Positions 36,968 to 48,412 of a stretch of 64,000 nucleotides of DNA are shown in pieces. Location of the stretch: NCBI GenBank assembly GCA_019973155.2, contig BPQB01000075.1:1-64000 (forward strand). Direction: 5' to 3'. The notes under the pieces were generated by a model. The model had not been told where the DNA came from. It ran no database searches and worked only from the letters and a program-made list of their open reading frames with translations. Origin of the DNA: Phanerochaete sordida (Eukaryota; Basidiomycota; Agaricomycetes; Polyporales; Phanerochaetaceae). The position numbers and the translations under genes are program-made. Each line of letters opens with the position of its first letter. Within the stretch, counting starts at the first letter, position 1.

Positions 36968-37939
36968 GGCTGTATTTTCGCCTGAGAATATCACTTTGCT
37001 GAGAGGTAACTTGAACTTGCAGGAATGAGAGGCGGAAGCAAAGAGGCTCAGCGTCCGCTTAACGTTGAGATAATTTATGCGAGTCTGCGCAGAGATCGGG
37101 CAGGGACCGGAAGCTCGAAGCATGCCCGAGCAGGGTTTCAGGTGCCGAAACGCGCAGCTCATCATACGGGGATCTTCGGCAGCCAAGACATACCGCTAGC
37201 GTAGAAGGCCTATCACAGTTTGCTGCGCGCATACATCTTTCGCAGGGCTGCACCCTGCTTGGAGAGCTGCGCACGACTGGCCTCGACCGAGTCGGTCGAT
37301 CAGCTTGCCTAAGCCTGGAAGATGCTGAACATGATGCATGATGAGGTGCATTATCTTGTCCGAGGGCTAGACAGCATTCGAGCCGTTTTATACCAAGGAA
37401 TGATCTAGGGACAACGACGATACCATCTCTGTGAAGTCAGGGTACGTGCGAAGATGCGTTTATCCTCAAATCCTGGTAAGCCTGCGCCACGTGCTGGCCC
37501 GGGACCGGATACTATCCGGTCACCGAAGCCGCGCCACAAAGCTGCAGCCAAACAAGCACAAACTGTAGCTCTCCCCTCAGCCACGCTTTGTGGGCCGACG
37601 ACACGCCAAACAGCTCTATAATCTCCTCGGGCATGTTGTGTTCTAGAGTTATTTATCATATCCACAAAAAAGCAGAGGGAAATTCACACAGATCAATCCC
37701 TGAGCCGAATGCCAGCGGTCACGATAGTCACGACGTTACGACACGATGTCACGCGTCCTTCGCCCGACGATTTCCCGGCCTTCAGACGACCACGTCGGAG
37801 GTCTAATCGATCTCTCATCCAGACACCTAGCACAGCTGTAAGCCGTCTACAATCTGCTAACATTTGCTATGTTTGTGAGCTAAGGCAGACTTTTGGGCGT
37901 GATTCAGGGTCGAGGGCACCGTGGGACGCTCCTACGAGC
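36968..37939. other. Divergent upstream region
   Basis: Between the starts of GNAT copy 2 (minus) and the dioxygenase (plus). A plus frame in phase with the dioxygenase extends up to an ATG at 37709, but the added segment is Arg/Ser-rich and lacks family features, so I treat it as leader. Confidence 0.45.
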
Positions 37940-39237
37940 ATGTGGTCTGCCCTGCATTCGCTCAAAGCGCCTGCTCTGCGCAGATTCGCGACCTCGGCGA
38001 CGATACGTTCTTCCGTATCGACGAAAGGTGTCACTTTCAAGGGCACCACATACCCGTATCACTGGTTGAGGGACTCCTGTCAATGTCCGCAATGTGTCCA
38101 CCCTACGAACCAACAGAAGCTGCATCGCACGTCTGATATCCCAGTCGACGTACGACCGGAACGCGACAGTCTGCAGTTGTCTGACGATGGCATTCGTGTT
38201 ACTTGGGGTCCAGACCACACTGCGTTCTACCCGTCTGGCTTCCTAGAACGGTACTCCGATAGCAGCAAACTACAGCAGTACCATCACGACGTCGATCCTG
38301 CATCATGGGACCAGCAGCAAATCCAGTCAGTCTCGGACCTCTTCATGGACTATGGCGAACTCGACTCGCCTGCTGGGCTTCTACGTGCACTTACTCAGCT
38401 CAGTCGCTATGGTCTCATTTTCGTTACCGGAGTCTCTCCCGTTGAGACTTCCGACGACAAGTGCGAAGCGCGCCGGCTCGCGGAACGATTCGCATATCTG
38501 CGCGAAACGTTCTACGGAGACACATGGGACGTTATGCTGCTCGAGAACAGCAAGAACATCGCTTATACAAACCTACACCTCGGATTCCACATGGACCTCC
38601 TGTACGTCCGCTTCCCCGGCTTTCCGACCGGTCCTAATCCGAAGCCTGCAGCCACTTCCAGCACCCCCCGCGCTACCAACTCCTTCATTGCCTGCGTAAC
38701 CGTGTGCAGGGTGGGACGTCGGTCTTCGTCGACTCCCTGCACGCCGCGAACCGGCTCTACGAGACGCACCCAGCCGACTTCGCCCTGCTCGCGACGACGC
38801 CCGTGCCGTTCCAGTACATCGTGAACGGAAAGCACATCCACGACGCGAAGCCGACGCTCGAGCTCGACCTCGCGGGCTACACCGGCGCACACACGGGCCC
38901 GGGCGCGCCGCGCGTGCGCTTCGTGAACTACTCGCCGCCGTGGCAGGCGCCGCTGCCCGTCGGCACGCCGCCCGCGTTCTACGGCGCGCTCGCGCGCTTC
39001 GCGGCGCTGCTCGACGACCCGGCCATGGCGTACCAGTACACGCTCCGCGAGGGCGACGGGGTGCTCTTCGACAACCGCCGCGTGCTCCACGCGCGCACCG
39101 CGTTCAGCGAGCGGCCCGGCGCGCCCAGGGTCCCCGGCGAGCCGAGCCGGTGGCTCAAGGGCTGCTACTTCGACGCGGACGAGGTGCTCACGCGGAGGCG
39201 GATGCTCGAGAAGGAGCTCATGGGGGAGAGTAGCTGA
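37940..39237 (+). CDS. Gamma-butyrobetaine dioxygenase-like protein
   Basis: Two exons, 37940-38601 and 38652-39237, with a 50-nt intron (GTACGT...CTGCAG), give 415 residues. The N-terminus (about 1-30; Arg, Ser and Thr but no acidic residue) looks like a mitochondrial presequence, the reason to start at 37940. Next comes the small zinc-binding domain of this family (Cys47, Cys49, Cys52, His54 in CQCPQCVH), then a TauD-type double-stranded beta helix. Iron ligands are His217 and Asp219 (FHMDLL, the intron falling just after) and about His367 (RVLHART). HPPRYQLLHCLRN is typical of BBOX and trimethyllysine hydroxylases. Expected reaction: 2-oxoglutarate- and Fe(II)-dependent hydroxylation of gamma-butyrobetaine to carnitine, or of trimethyllysine; which one cannot be decided here. 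Confidence 0.88.
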
Positions 39238-39978
39238 GAGCGAAACTGGGCTTGCTGATGGAAATGTTGGATATATTCAGGCAATGTACGAGCAGCCCTT
39301 CGGAACGCGGAACGGTATGTGCTCTTCCTTGTCTTCCTGCTGCTCCGTCGGCCACAGAGACAGGTTTTCGTGGTGCGGCACCGCACGTTGACCAACCATT
39401 CAACTCCGAGGATCTGCCTGCGAGCACTGCCGGCGGCAATCGAGCATCGCCGCCGACACGCACTGCCCTCGCGTAGCCTCCGCATGCTCCGCTGCACCGA
39501 CCCGACGGCCACGACGGCCAGGGTCGCTGTCCGGGAGGGGCCATTGAATCGATAGAATTTCTGTGGCACGCTCCACGCGACATGCGTGTGCTCCGTCTTG
39601 CACCGACTTCCTAGGGTGCCTGGCTGTACATGCGCGGGTACCTTTTGGGCAGCGTCAGTACTGTGTGGTATCTTCGCGCCCTCTCCGAGAACTGTCCTTT
39701 GTCCAGAGCAGCGTGAATTCGCTTGGACGTTGCTGGAGGAATGGCTAGGTGTGTGCCCCGAGTCCGAATTCCACAGATGTTCCAAAGGACTTCCTAGCCT
39801 CGAGGCTCCTTGTTGGCAGGCGCACAGCCCCTACGCCACACCAACATCCATGCACCGCTCGTCCCACCGAGAGCTGGTAAGGACGGAGCAAAGCCCCGGC
39901 AGGCTAGCAGAGGGCTCCCGGGAGCTTATCACACCAGAGTCATCCAGAAGCCCAGCACCGCCCGACGGCCCCGCCCCC
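39238..39978. other. Intergenic; CaaX gene C upstream region
   Basis: No gene supported. Frames on both strands overlap and match nothing I know. Probably terminator of the dioxygenase gene and promoter of CaaX gene C. Confidence 0.45.
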
Positions 39979-39985
39979 ATAAAGT
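39979..39985 (+). promoter_or_regulatory. TATA-like box of CaaX-protein gene C
   Basis: CATAAAG lies about 98-104 bases before the ATG at 40083. It is weaker than the boxes of CaaX genes A and B but similarly placed. Confidence 0.35.
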
Positions 39986-40082
39986 CTGGCAGACTCTGTG
40001 CAGCCGTCAGTCCAAGCGAGCTCAGCCCTCGACCTATCCCGCCCCAGTCACCAGTCATCCCCAGTCAGCGAGCCTTTGCATC

Positions 40083-40619
40083 ATGTCCGCGCCATGGGTG
40101 ACGCAGCCGCAGACTGAGTACGTCCCTGCCGGCTGCGGGCCCGCCCGCCATGCTGACGGCTCCAGCAGCTACTACTCGGCTGCACCATGCTTTCCCAACT
40201 CCTCGACGTCGGCGCCGCAGGGCGCCGGCTCCGGCACTTACGGGTACGACGCGTACGACGCGTACGGCGCGTACGGCGCGTACCGCCAGCCCCCACACGC
40301 TGCCGCCCCGAACACCCTCGGGGTCCCACCCATGTGGGATGACACGTCGAGTGCCGGCGAGCACTCCTCGGCGGGCTACTCCGCCTCGGCGTACGGCGCT
40401 TCGTACGGGTGGGGGCATGAAGACAAGACCCGAGGGCAGGGCATGAACGTTAGTGCGACCCACAGTGGGTACACTAGGCCCTATGGCCCGCCCGGCGGCG
40501 GACACCACGGTGGACATCATGGCGGACGACCAGGAGGACACCATGGCGGACGACCTACAGGACACCATGGCGCAAACCAAGGGCAGCATGGGGGAGGATG
40601 TGGATGCATCGTCATGTGA
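40083..40619 (+). CDS. CaaX-box protein C, Tyr/Gly/His-rich repeats
   Basis: A single exon of 178 codons. The open frame continues upstream of 40083, but that part lacks coding character, and the ATG at 40083 gives the same MS start as genes A and B. The middle has a short tandem repeat of Tyr-Asp/Gly-Ala (YDAYDAYGAYGAY); residues about 138-170 are His/Gly repeats (GGHHGG, GGRP, GHHG), a possible metal-binding or phase-separating tail. It ends GGGCGCIVM: CaaX box CIVM with an additional Cys two residues before it. Prenylation, probably farnesylation, is expected. No signal peptide, no membrane segment. The body is unrelated in sequence to A and B; they share composition, tail and promoter type. 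Function unknown. Confidence 0.72.
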   Translation: MSAPWVTQPQTEYVPAGCGPARHADGSSSYYSAAPCFPNSSTSAPQGAGSGTYGYDAYDAYGAYGAYRQPPHAAAPNTLGVPPMWDDTSSAGEHSSAGYSASAYGASYGWGHEDKTRGQGMNVSATHSGYTRPYGPPGGGHHGGHHGGRPGGHHGGRPTGHHGANQGQHGGGCGCIVM

Positions 40620-41193
40620 AGCTGCTTTCCTCTTTTCTCCGCCCTTTTCTGCTCTTTCTGCTGCACCGCGCGAGACGACGGACAGCGCTTCTGGAACATT
40701 AATCTGGAAAATTACACAGGTCTCAGCTCTCTTAAAGAGTGTTCATTTGGCATTTCGGGTCCGGTTTCATGTACCAGTGTATTAATACTTGCTGTGGTGG
40801 TTTTTGGCTCCGCACCGCAGTACGCAATGTTTGTACCATAGCGACAACTAGCCTAGTAATGGGATTGGCAGCTGGTCAGCGACCAGCAGTCGTGCATACA
40901 CCTCACTGTACTTACTGCGCGCGGCTCCAGGAAACGAGACCGGTAGGTACGATGCTAGAATAGCATTGCGCAGAGGGTACCGGAGTGGATGATTGTGATG
41001 CTCTGTTATCCCTATCACAGTTCTCCCAGCGGGCCGCAGACAACGTCAAATACAAGCGCGCCCGGGATCTTGGTGCTGCTCTAGCAAGGAGACGCACGGC
41101 CGCAGCAGCGGTCTAATGGCGTGTGAGGAACTCGTGTAGGAGCAGACAAGTAGATTCGTATTGCTTACGACATAGGCCGCAGTTGACTCTCGG
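40620..41193. other. Convergent spacer
   Basis: Between the 3' ends of CaaX gene C and rpc9; no gene supported. Confidence 0.5.
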
Positions 41194-41972
41194 CTAGTCG
41201 TCGTCTACGTCTAGATCACCCTCGATGCCTGCCCCCTCTCCGGTGTCATCGAAAACGATTTCATTCGCGTCATGCTCCCAGTGGTCGTCCATGTATGCAT
41301 CTTCATTCGCGTAGTACGTCTGCGGCGCTGGTTCCGCAGATGCCTCAGCGGAGGTTTTGACTTCTGCGTCCACAGTCTTCGTCAAAGAAGAGCGGACTGT
41401 CTGAAGCATGTCATCAATACGGTCCCCGAATCGATCTTCAAGTTCTTCAACGATCTATACTAAGTGTTAGTGCATTTGAGGCAGGAAGAGTAGTGTCATA
41501 CGCACGACGTAGAGCTCGACGGGCTCCGTAGGAGCCAGATTCACAATCTGGAGCTTCTCAGCTTTTGCAAGGTCATAAGCGGAAAGCTTTTTCGTCAGCT
41601 GGACGATGCCATCGTCAGACTGTGCCCCTGTGGGTTGGTGCTCGGCAGCAAGATACTGAATCGCCTGTACGAGTGGTCAGATACAGGCAGTCGAGGAGCA
41701 GATCATGACGCACCTCGACTTCAATGGTCCTCAGGTTCTCACAGACCTCCTCCTGCACTACGTGGTGCTTCACAGGTGAGCCCGACGCCTCCTCCTCCTT
41801 TTTGATGCGCAAAGCGGTTCGCGCTTTGGCAAGATGGTCGCTCTCGAGCTCGCGTAGCAGGGTCAAGACCTCGTAATTGGAAAGCAGGGCAGAGCGACGG
41901 TCAACAACCTGTTGCCCGACGCGTGTCAGCAGGCGATAGGGGCGCAGAACATGGGCGCGAGCGAACCTCCAT
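41194..41972 (-). CDS. rpc9: RNA polymerase III subunit RPC9 (C17)
   Basis: Four exons (41972-41967, 41908-41714, 41664-41506, 41454-41194) give 206 residues. The first exon holds only ATG GAG; the 58-nt intron then joins it to VVDRRSALLSNYEVL, the start expected of RPC9, so the tiny exon is well supported. The Rpb4/RPC9 fold is seen in LLRELESDHLAKA, the YDLAKAEKLQIVNLAP segment and the VEELEDRF helix. Known role: with C25 it forms the Pol III stalk that contacts TFIIIB during initiation at tRNA and 5S genes. The C-terminal about 65 residues are acidic and Asp-rich (ending DLDVDDD), an extension that looks disordered. Divergent from not2, 309 bp between start codons. Confidence 0.88.
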
Positions 41973-42281
41973 CGCAAGCGACTATATGCACACGGGCGTG
42001 GGTGGTAGGGGCGCTATTCGAGGTCAACGAGGGCGGCGAAATGAAAGCAACGAACAGACGATGACAACAGCAGAGAGTACGACCAGTTAAATAGGGTATG
42101 TCATGAATTATGAGAGCATTTGCGAGAGGATGGTGGTGGGAGATATCAAAGTGCGCCTACGAATTTACGAAGTCGTGCGAACTCGCGACTTGTCTCCGAC
42201 TTTCTTTGCCACCTGCGCTGCCTCAGTTTTTCGCGCATCACCATCCCCAGAACTCGTTTGTGCAGTCTCGCAAAATCGACA
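41973..42281. promoter_or_regulatory. Short divergent promoter rpc9/not2
   Basis: Only 309 bp lie between the two start codons, so both genes probably share a bidirectional promoter. No TATA box stands out. Confidence 0.5.
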
Positions 42282-44371
42282 ATGAATCGCGCAGGTAGCT
42301 ACAGAGCCCAATCCGAGTCCAGGTCGTCTTTTAAAATGCTCGCAGGGCAACCACCACAGCGTCCGCCAAGTCTCGGTCCCAACCCTGCCCTTGGAGGACC
42401 TTTCCGTGCACCGTTCCCGCAGTACGGCATACCGCCACGAAACGTTATGCCCGGATATCCTGCGCTGCCAAACCACAGGACGACGCAGAACGTGGTGCCC
42501 CAGCCGTCGCCAAATTACATCCAGCAGCGAGGCCAGAGCGGTTTCCCGTTTGTTGGCGGCATACAGCAACAGCAACAATCGCAACAAGCCTCGTCGCAGC
42601 ACACATCGCAGACTCCTCTCGCGCACCAGCAGCAGCAGCAATCGCAGAGCCAGCAAGGAACGGCGGCGGTGACGACTCCTGGTCTACCCCCACACCTTGC
42701 GCAAAACTCTGCACCTAGTCTCGGGACGGCTCCTTCTGTGTCGTCTGCGAGTGAAGTAGGCCTCGATCCGAACGACTTCCCTGCGCTGGGTTCGACGCCG
42801 ACGAGCATAACGACGCCGTCAACAACAAACGCTACGAGCTATGCGAGCCAGGCAGGCACGGGGGCAGGGGTTGTCGGGAACGGGACAACGGGTGGCCAGA
42901 GCGGGCAGAGGGACTTTACGGCGGACGACTTCCCTGCACTCGGCGGCACCGCACAGGCGTCGCAGCATCAGCCGCCAGCGGCGAATAGCGAGAGCCATCC
43001 GCCAGGCTTGAACGGGTTCCAGCAGCAGAACACGGAGCAGCACCGACAAAGCCTGCTCGGATCGCTGGCAGGGAACGGGCAGCAGCAACCAGGGGTGTTG
43101 AACCTGGGCCAAGCGAGGAGTCCAGTAAACTTCCAGTCCGAGACCGAGAAGCGGGTGAGTCGTCCATTCCAGTCTTGCGTCCCGCTGTGCCACACGACGT
43201 GCTGGTCGTGCTGACGGGCGTTCCTCCCTAACTCAGAATTACGCGCTTAAGCTCAACAATCAGAGCAATCTCACTTGGACCTCTCCCAACGCGAACCCCA
43301 GTCAACAGCAGGCTAACGCTTTCCTTCCATCACAGAACGGAACTCGTCCAAACCACGCGCAGTCGACACAGCAGCCCAGCGGGCAGCCACAGCAGCAACA
43401 GCATATCCCCGCACCGCCGGGCGTCCCACCTCCTGCATCGTTCTCTCAGCAGCCGCAAGCACCACAGCAACCACAAGCGCAAACTCCAGGTGTCCCGCAG
43501 CATACACCATACATAGGAAACGGCACCGTGGCGGGAGATACACCCATACACCCCTCGCAAAGCTCGGTACAAGTATCGGGGACGGCGGTACCACAGACAC
43601 CCGCCCAGCAAGTGCTCATGTCGCCGGCGGACAGATGGGGCCTCCTCGGCCTCCTGGCCATGATCAAGAGTGCAGACCTGGACATAAATCTGCTGTCAGT
43701 GGGGACGGATTTGGGTACAATGGGGCTGGACATGCAGGCACCAGGGTGCGTCGCACCGCTTTCCCTCTGTTTGGTCTGCTGACCGGTGCTCAGAAGTTTG
43801 TACTCAACATTCATCACTCCATGGGCGGACTCATCAGCAGCACATACCGTAGAACCTGACTTCCACCTACCGGCATGCTACAATGTCGCTCCCCCTCCCC
43901 CTGGACCAGCCAAGGCTGCTGCGTTCAGCGACGAGACCCTGTTCTTCATGTTCTATGCGTCACCAAGAGATGCGCTCCAGGAGATCGCCGCGCAGGAGCT
44001 GTACGTACCCCCAATTTCGCAGAATGGCAACGCACAGCTGACCCGCGTGCAGGTGGAACAGGAACTGGAGATACCACAAGGAGCTGCGCCTGTGGATCAC
44101 CAAGGAGACGGGCACCCCGTCATCCGCCAAGATCCCCGGCGGCGAGCAGGGCACGTACTCGTACTGGGACCCCGACAACTGGGAGAAGGCACGCAAGGAC
44201 ATGACGGTGCTCTACAGCGACCTCGAGGAGAAGAGCACACCCGTGTTCGCGCCCGGCCAGACCCTCCAGCTCGCACAGCCGACCGCGACACAGACGCCGC
44301 AGCACCAACCTCAGGCGATGGTCGCGAGCGGGCGCGTGGGCTTCCAGGGCCTCGGTGTCGCGGCGATGTAA
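42282..44371 (+). CDS. not2: CCR4-NOT complex subunit Not2 (CNOT2)
   Basis: Four exons (42282-43154, 43237-43745, 43794-44000, 44053-44371; introns 82, 48 and 52 nt) give 635 residues. The N-terminal half is Gln/Pro/Ser-rich and low in complexity, with two DFPALG motifs near residues 164 and 214 as in other Not2 proteins. A stretch starting near residue 422 (DRWGLLGLLAMIKSADLD) leads into the NOT-box: LYSTFITPWADSS, EPDFHLPACYNV, then NRNWRYHKELRLWITKE and a YSYWDPDNWEK segment. Known role: Not2 pairs with Not3/5 through the NOT-box and docks on Not1 in the deadenylase complex that controls mRNA decay. The upstream in-frame extension to 42120 overlaps the divergent promoter and is not counted. 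Confidence 0.92.
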
Positions 44372-44824
44372 GCGCACGCCGCGCGAGAAACAATGCCACG
44401 CTGCCAGACGTTCCGGGTCCTTATCATATTGCTGGATACTCTTCGTAGCATATATCATCCCCTTCGACTTTCCCATCGTCTCTTTCTTTTCCGTTAGCGC
44501 GAGCCTTGTCGTGTGCTCGCTTGTCTCCGTTCCTTTCTTCTCCCTCGCTGTTCAGTATATCACTCCCTCGAGCTATCACACGCTTGTATCTGTAAGACAC
44601 AATGTCTGTCACCCTCACCTGTTCAATGTTTAATGCCGAACGCCAGTGTACGCGCCGAAGTTGTAAGACGAGGAGGCAGGGGTACTTCTTTTGTTGTACT
44701 GCTTCTACTTGATACAAGATTAATGAGTGTCAACTTGGTATTGAGCAGGACAATGCGGAGTGTATAACGAGAGTGTGCGTGCGGGGGTAACTAAAGTGAA
44801 TGCGAATAGGATATCAACAGTGTC
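44372..44824. other. Convergent spacer
   Basis: Between the stop codons of not2 (plus) and the MIF4G-like gene (minus). T-rich 3' sequence, no gene seen. Confidence 0.5.
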
Positions 44825-46329
44825 CTACGCCTTGACAACGTCGGCCCAGCGACGCTCAGGCGACGTCTGCTGTCTGAGCAGTGCCACCGGCGCGGGTGCC
44901 GGCACTGCCATTTTCGCGGACTGGGCTGCAGGTTCAGGAATATACGACGGCTGGATCGCGGGTGGCGGGGATGTGTACAGCCGATGAACGGTGTGCTCTG
45001 GGTTGTCGTCAGAGTACTCCGTCGCCGACTCGGAGTACTCTGATGGAGTCGGTGTTGCGCGTGCGCGTGCCCAGCCCTCGATGGCAGTCGAGATGGCCTA
45101 TCGCACGCGGCGGTCAGTAAAGCGTGGCGCACACGAGGTGCGCTGCCACGCACCTGCACATGATACTGCACGTCGTGACGTATACCCAGCTTGCCCACGG
45201 CACTCGTCAGTGTCGTGTTGGAACAACGCGCGCGGAGGTTGGCGAGGAAGTCGTTCAGGGGCACGCGGTCGTACAACCGCTCGCCAGCATGGAGGACGAT
45301 CGCATGGAGCGCCTCGACTTCTTCGAGACACGAGAGCTTGTCAAGCACAAGATTCATGCAGAGTTGCACGAACGAGCCCTTGAGCAAGCCTTCGCAGAAG
45401 AGGTCGCCGGCAAACGTGGCGACCGCGATGGCGGACGAAACGTTCCGGAGGGGAGAGGCATGAGGTGGAGAGGGAGAACACACGGGTAGGTTCACTATCG
45501 CAGATGGTAGTGACTGAAGGCGAGGACGACGGATTTAAGCAGGCAAGGAAAGCGAGAGGTGAAAGGGACGTACTGATAGCCACCACGCGCGAAACTCGGA
45601 CAACAGGTGCTGCTTGAGATACTGCAGGAAGGCCGTCGCCGTACCTTGTCCTACGTACTGCAGGAAACACCGATGGACCTCCGACGCAAAAGGAGCTACA
45701 CAGGCCAGTGTCTCTGAACAGCCTTCTGCCACCCGTTCAGCGAACCTGGCTGCGAGCTCGGATAGTACGCCGTTTGTCCACCGTTCGGAGCCGACGATGT
45801 CGCGCGCGTAGCCTACGCGCACCCCGGAATAGGTCGCCACGGATCCTGCGCGGAAAGGACGGAGCCACGCGCGGTGCGGTTGCCAAGTGTTGGGCTCGAC
45901 GCTGCAGTGCACAGGGTCCGCTGTCGCACGCCGCCTCGTAATGGTAGGCACAAACGGCGCAGCTTTGCCGTCCGGCACGTAGGGGTCTTCTTGGGCTCGT
46001 GGAGGCGCAGCTTTCCCGACAACTTCGTCCTCCAAGCACGACGTCCACGAGTTCGGCTCGTCAGCGGCGTTCAGGTCCAAGCTGTCGAGTCCTGTGGCGT
46101 AGAGAATCTCAGCCTCGTCAGCAGGCAGCCCACGGACACCTTCGACTTCTGGCAGTGCGGATGACGACGGTGTCGACGCGAGAGAGCGTGCCACCAGGGG
46201 CGGGGTGGCGGGTGAGAGTGCCGACGTGGACCGGGACGCGAGCATCATGTCGTATGACGAGGGCTGCTGGTATGGATATGAGGGCTGGGGGGCTCTGGGT
46301 GCCATGGCGGTGGATGTATGCGCGTCCAT
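44825..46329 (-). CDS. MIF4G-like helical-repeat protein
   Basis: Three exons (46329-45574, 45513-45154, 45097-44825) with introns of 60 and 56 nt give 462 residues. The first 140 residues are Ser/Pro/Ala-rich and likely disordered. From about residue 200 to 372 the sequence is all-helical and resembles a MIF4G-type HEAT domain: AVATFAGDLFCEGLLKGSFV, then LSCLEEVEALHAIVLHAGERL and a further helix pair. The C-terminal 90 residues are low-complexity and end in RRWADVVKA. MIF4G domains scaffold eIF4A-type helicases in translation or decay complexes. The assignment is by pattern only and moderately sure; a role near eIF4G/Paip1-like proteins is inference. Convergent with not2 and divergent from the oxygenase at 46870. 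Confidence 0.6.
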
Positions 46330-46869
46330 TTTCTCAGAAGACGATGCAAAAGGTGCGGTTTATGTGTGCGAGGATGTGGGGGTTGAGAGAAAAGCGGAAA
46401 AGTGTTTGCTCCGCCTTCCCCCTTTATTTGCCGCGCATCGTGGCGGTGATGCCGTGGCCCTCCGCCTCCTTGTCGTCCTCGGACCTACATTTGACCTTTC
46501 CGGCACTTCTGCAGCGCAAGCTGGACTCTCGCAGACAAAAGCGGACGCGACGGAGCTCGCGTTTGCGGCAAGAGTGGCGGCTGGCCGCCCAAGAAGGGAC
46601 AAAGGACAACAATACTCAGCGTGAAGGTATCTACACCGTGCCCAGAATGACTACAAGCTTCTACCGGACACTCTCCAACATTTAGAGGACAACGACGGCG
46701 GCGGATGCGGCGGCGACGTCGCCGACGACGAGGACAACAATTGCGAGTGAAGGTTCGAGAAGGGCGCTTGCTGTCGAGCGCGTCAATGCGTCATCGCCAG
46801 CGCTCTCCCGTTTTGGATAAAAGGCTAACGAGGCTAGATCACGACAGATATTCGTTCATCGCAGCCGCC
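46330..46869. promoter_or_regulatory. Divergent upstream region
   Basis: 540 bp between the start codons of the MIF4G-like gene (minus) and the 2-oxoglutarate oxygenase (plus). A long minus-strand and a plus-strand frame overlap here, neither with a family match. It should hold both promoters. Confidence 0.4.
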
Positions 46870-48349
46870 ATGTTACAGGGTGACCTCTTGCATCGCTCTG
46901 CAGATAATGCCTTTCAAGAAATACCTGTCATGTATGTATACGAGTCGTGTATGCCTAGCGAATCGCACGCTATCTTTCTGGAATCTGCAGAGATCTACAG
47001 GACCTACGCTCTGCAGACGCATCTGCCAGGCGGGCGTTGGCTGATCAGGTCCGCGACGCGTCCATGAACGTAGGGTTCTTCTACAGTGAGCACAGCCCAG
47101 CTTTTACGCTCGTCTGTGTTCACGACTTGAGCGCAGTCAAGAATCATGGAGTCGCGGAAGAAACCATCGCTTCTGCTCTAGCTGCAGCAAAGCGCTTCTT
47201 CGCTTTACCGCTGGCGTCCAAGGAAGCCATCGACATGAGCAAGAGCACCAACTTCAAGGGGTACACTCCCCTGCTCGGAGAGAATAGCAACCCTGAGAAC
47301 CGCGGTGACCTTCACGAAGGCTTCGACATCGGTTGGGAAGATTCGTCCGGTAGCGCTCGCGCAGACGACGGCGCGATGTCTGGCGCGAATCTTTGGCCGG
47401 ACGAGCAAGAGCTACCCGGATTCAGAGAAGCCGTCATGCAATACTAGTACGTGCACTAGGTGCATGTCATTTGTTTCATCCGCTTATTCCACAACAGTAA
47501 TGCTGTTGTCTCCCTTGGAAAGCTGATGTTTCCTATCTTCGCACTCGCCCTCAACTTGCCCGAGGATTTCTTCGCCGATAAGGTGACAAATACGTGATGT
47601 GCGACGAGCTCATTCATCTCATACTCCTAACTCAGACCCTGAAGCCGGCCGCCATCTTGCGGCTGTTGTACTACCCATCGCAGGACGGCCTTGTCGATGA
47701 CCGGATCCAAGGCATCGGTGCCCACACGGAGTAAGCAGTATTCACATGTCATATCCGCGCTCGGATATTAATTCAAACGTATAGCTACGAGGTCAGTCTT
47801 CTGTGATCCGCCCTACGCATGTCCGCGAGCTCACTGGCGCTAGTGTTTTACGATTTTGTGGCAAGACGAGGTGCCCGCGCTACAAGCACTGAATCTGGAC
47901 AAGAAATGGGTCGACGCGACACCAATACCGGGCACGTTCGTAGTCAAGTGGGCATTCTATTCAGTACCAGACGTGGCCGTCTGCTGACCATGCACAGTCT
48001 TGGAGACCAACTTGCCAGATGGACAAGTAAGCAAATTGACTGGAGCTTCCCCCGAGAGCCGCCGTGATAACACCATATTCTAGACGACGTCTTCAAGTCC
48101 ACTGTCCACCGCGCGATCAACCGCTCAGGAGTCGAGCGATATTCAATTCCGCTCTTCTTTGGCTCCGATTACGATGTCGTACTTGAGGTTTGCAAACTCT
48201 ATCGGCGTGCTCTTGTTTCCGCTTGGCTGACCTTTTCGTAGGCTCTCCCGAGCTGCGTGTCAGCCGAGCGTCCCCCGAAGTACGAGCCGATCACCGCTGG
48301 CGAGTACGTTCGGTCGCGCATCGCGGAGACATACGGGCACGGCAAATAG
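46870..48349 (+). CDS. 2-oxoglutarate/Fe(II) oxygenase, isopenicillin N synthase-like
   Basis: Ten exons (46870-46931, 46991-47085, 47137-47446, 47498-47582, 47636-47730, 47785-47791, 47844-47947, 47998-48026, 48084-48187, 48242-48349) join in phase into 332 residues. The N-terminal DIOX_N domain reads EIPVIDLQDLR ... VGFFYIKNHGV. The beta-helix core has iron ligands His214 and Asp216 (GAHTDYE) and His271 (STVHRAINRS), with the 2-oxoglutarate-binding Arg281-x-Ser283 (RYSIPLFF). Exon 6 is only 7 nt and supplies part of the Asp216 codon plus Tyr and Glu. The family hydroxylates, desaturates or cyclises small molecules; the substrate is unknown. A Ty3/gypsy element is inserted 63 bp after the stop codon, so the native 3' end is now split from the gene. 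Confidence 0.88.
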
Positions 48350-48407
48350 TCTCGATGCGACCATCTCGTCTTTACCTCGGACGATACCCGTTTTTGGTGC
48401 TGGAGAG

Positions 48408-48412
48408 CGTGG
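48408..48412. repeat. Target-site duplication, left copy
   Basis: CGTGG directly before the 5' LTR is repeated directly after the 3' LTR at 58228-58232. Five base pairs is the usual size for Ty3/gypsy integrases. Confidence 0.85.

Noticed and set aside
37709..37939. Upstream ATG at 37709 for the dioxygenase
   Set aside because: It adds a compositionally odd segment ahead of what looks like a mitochondrial presequence starting at 37940.
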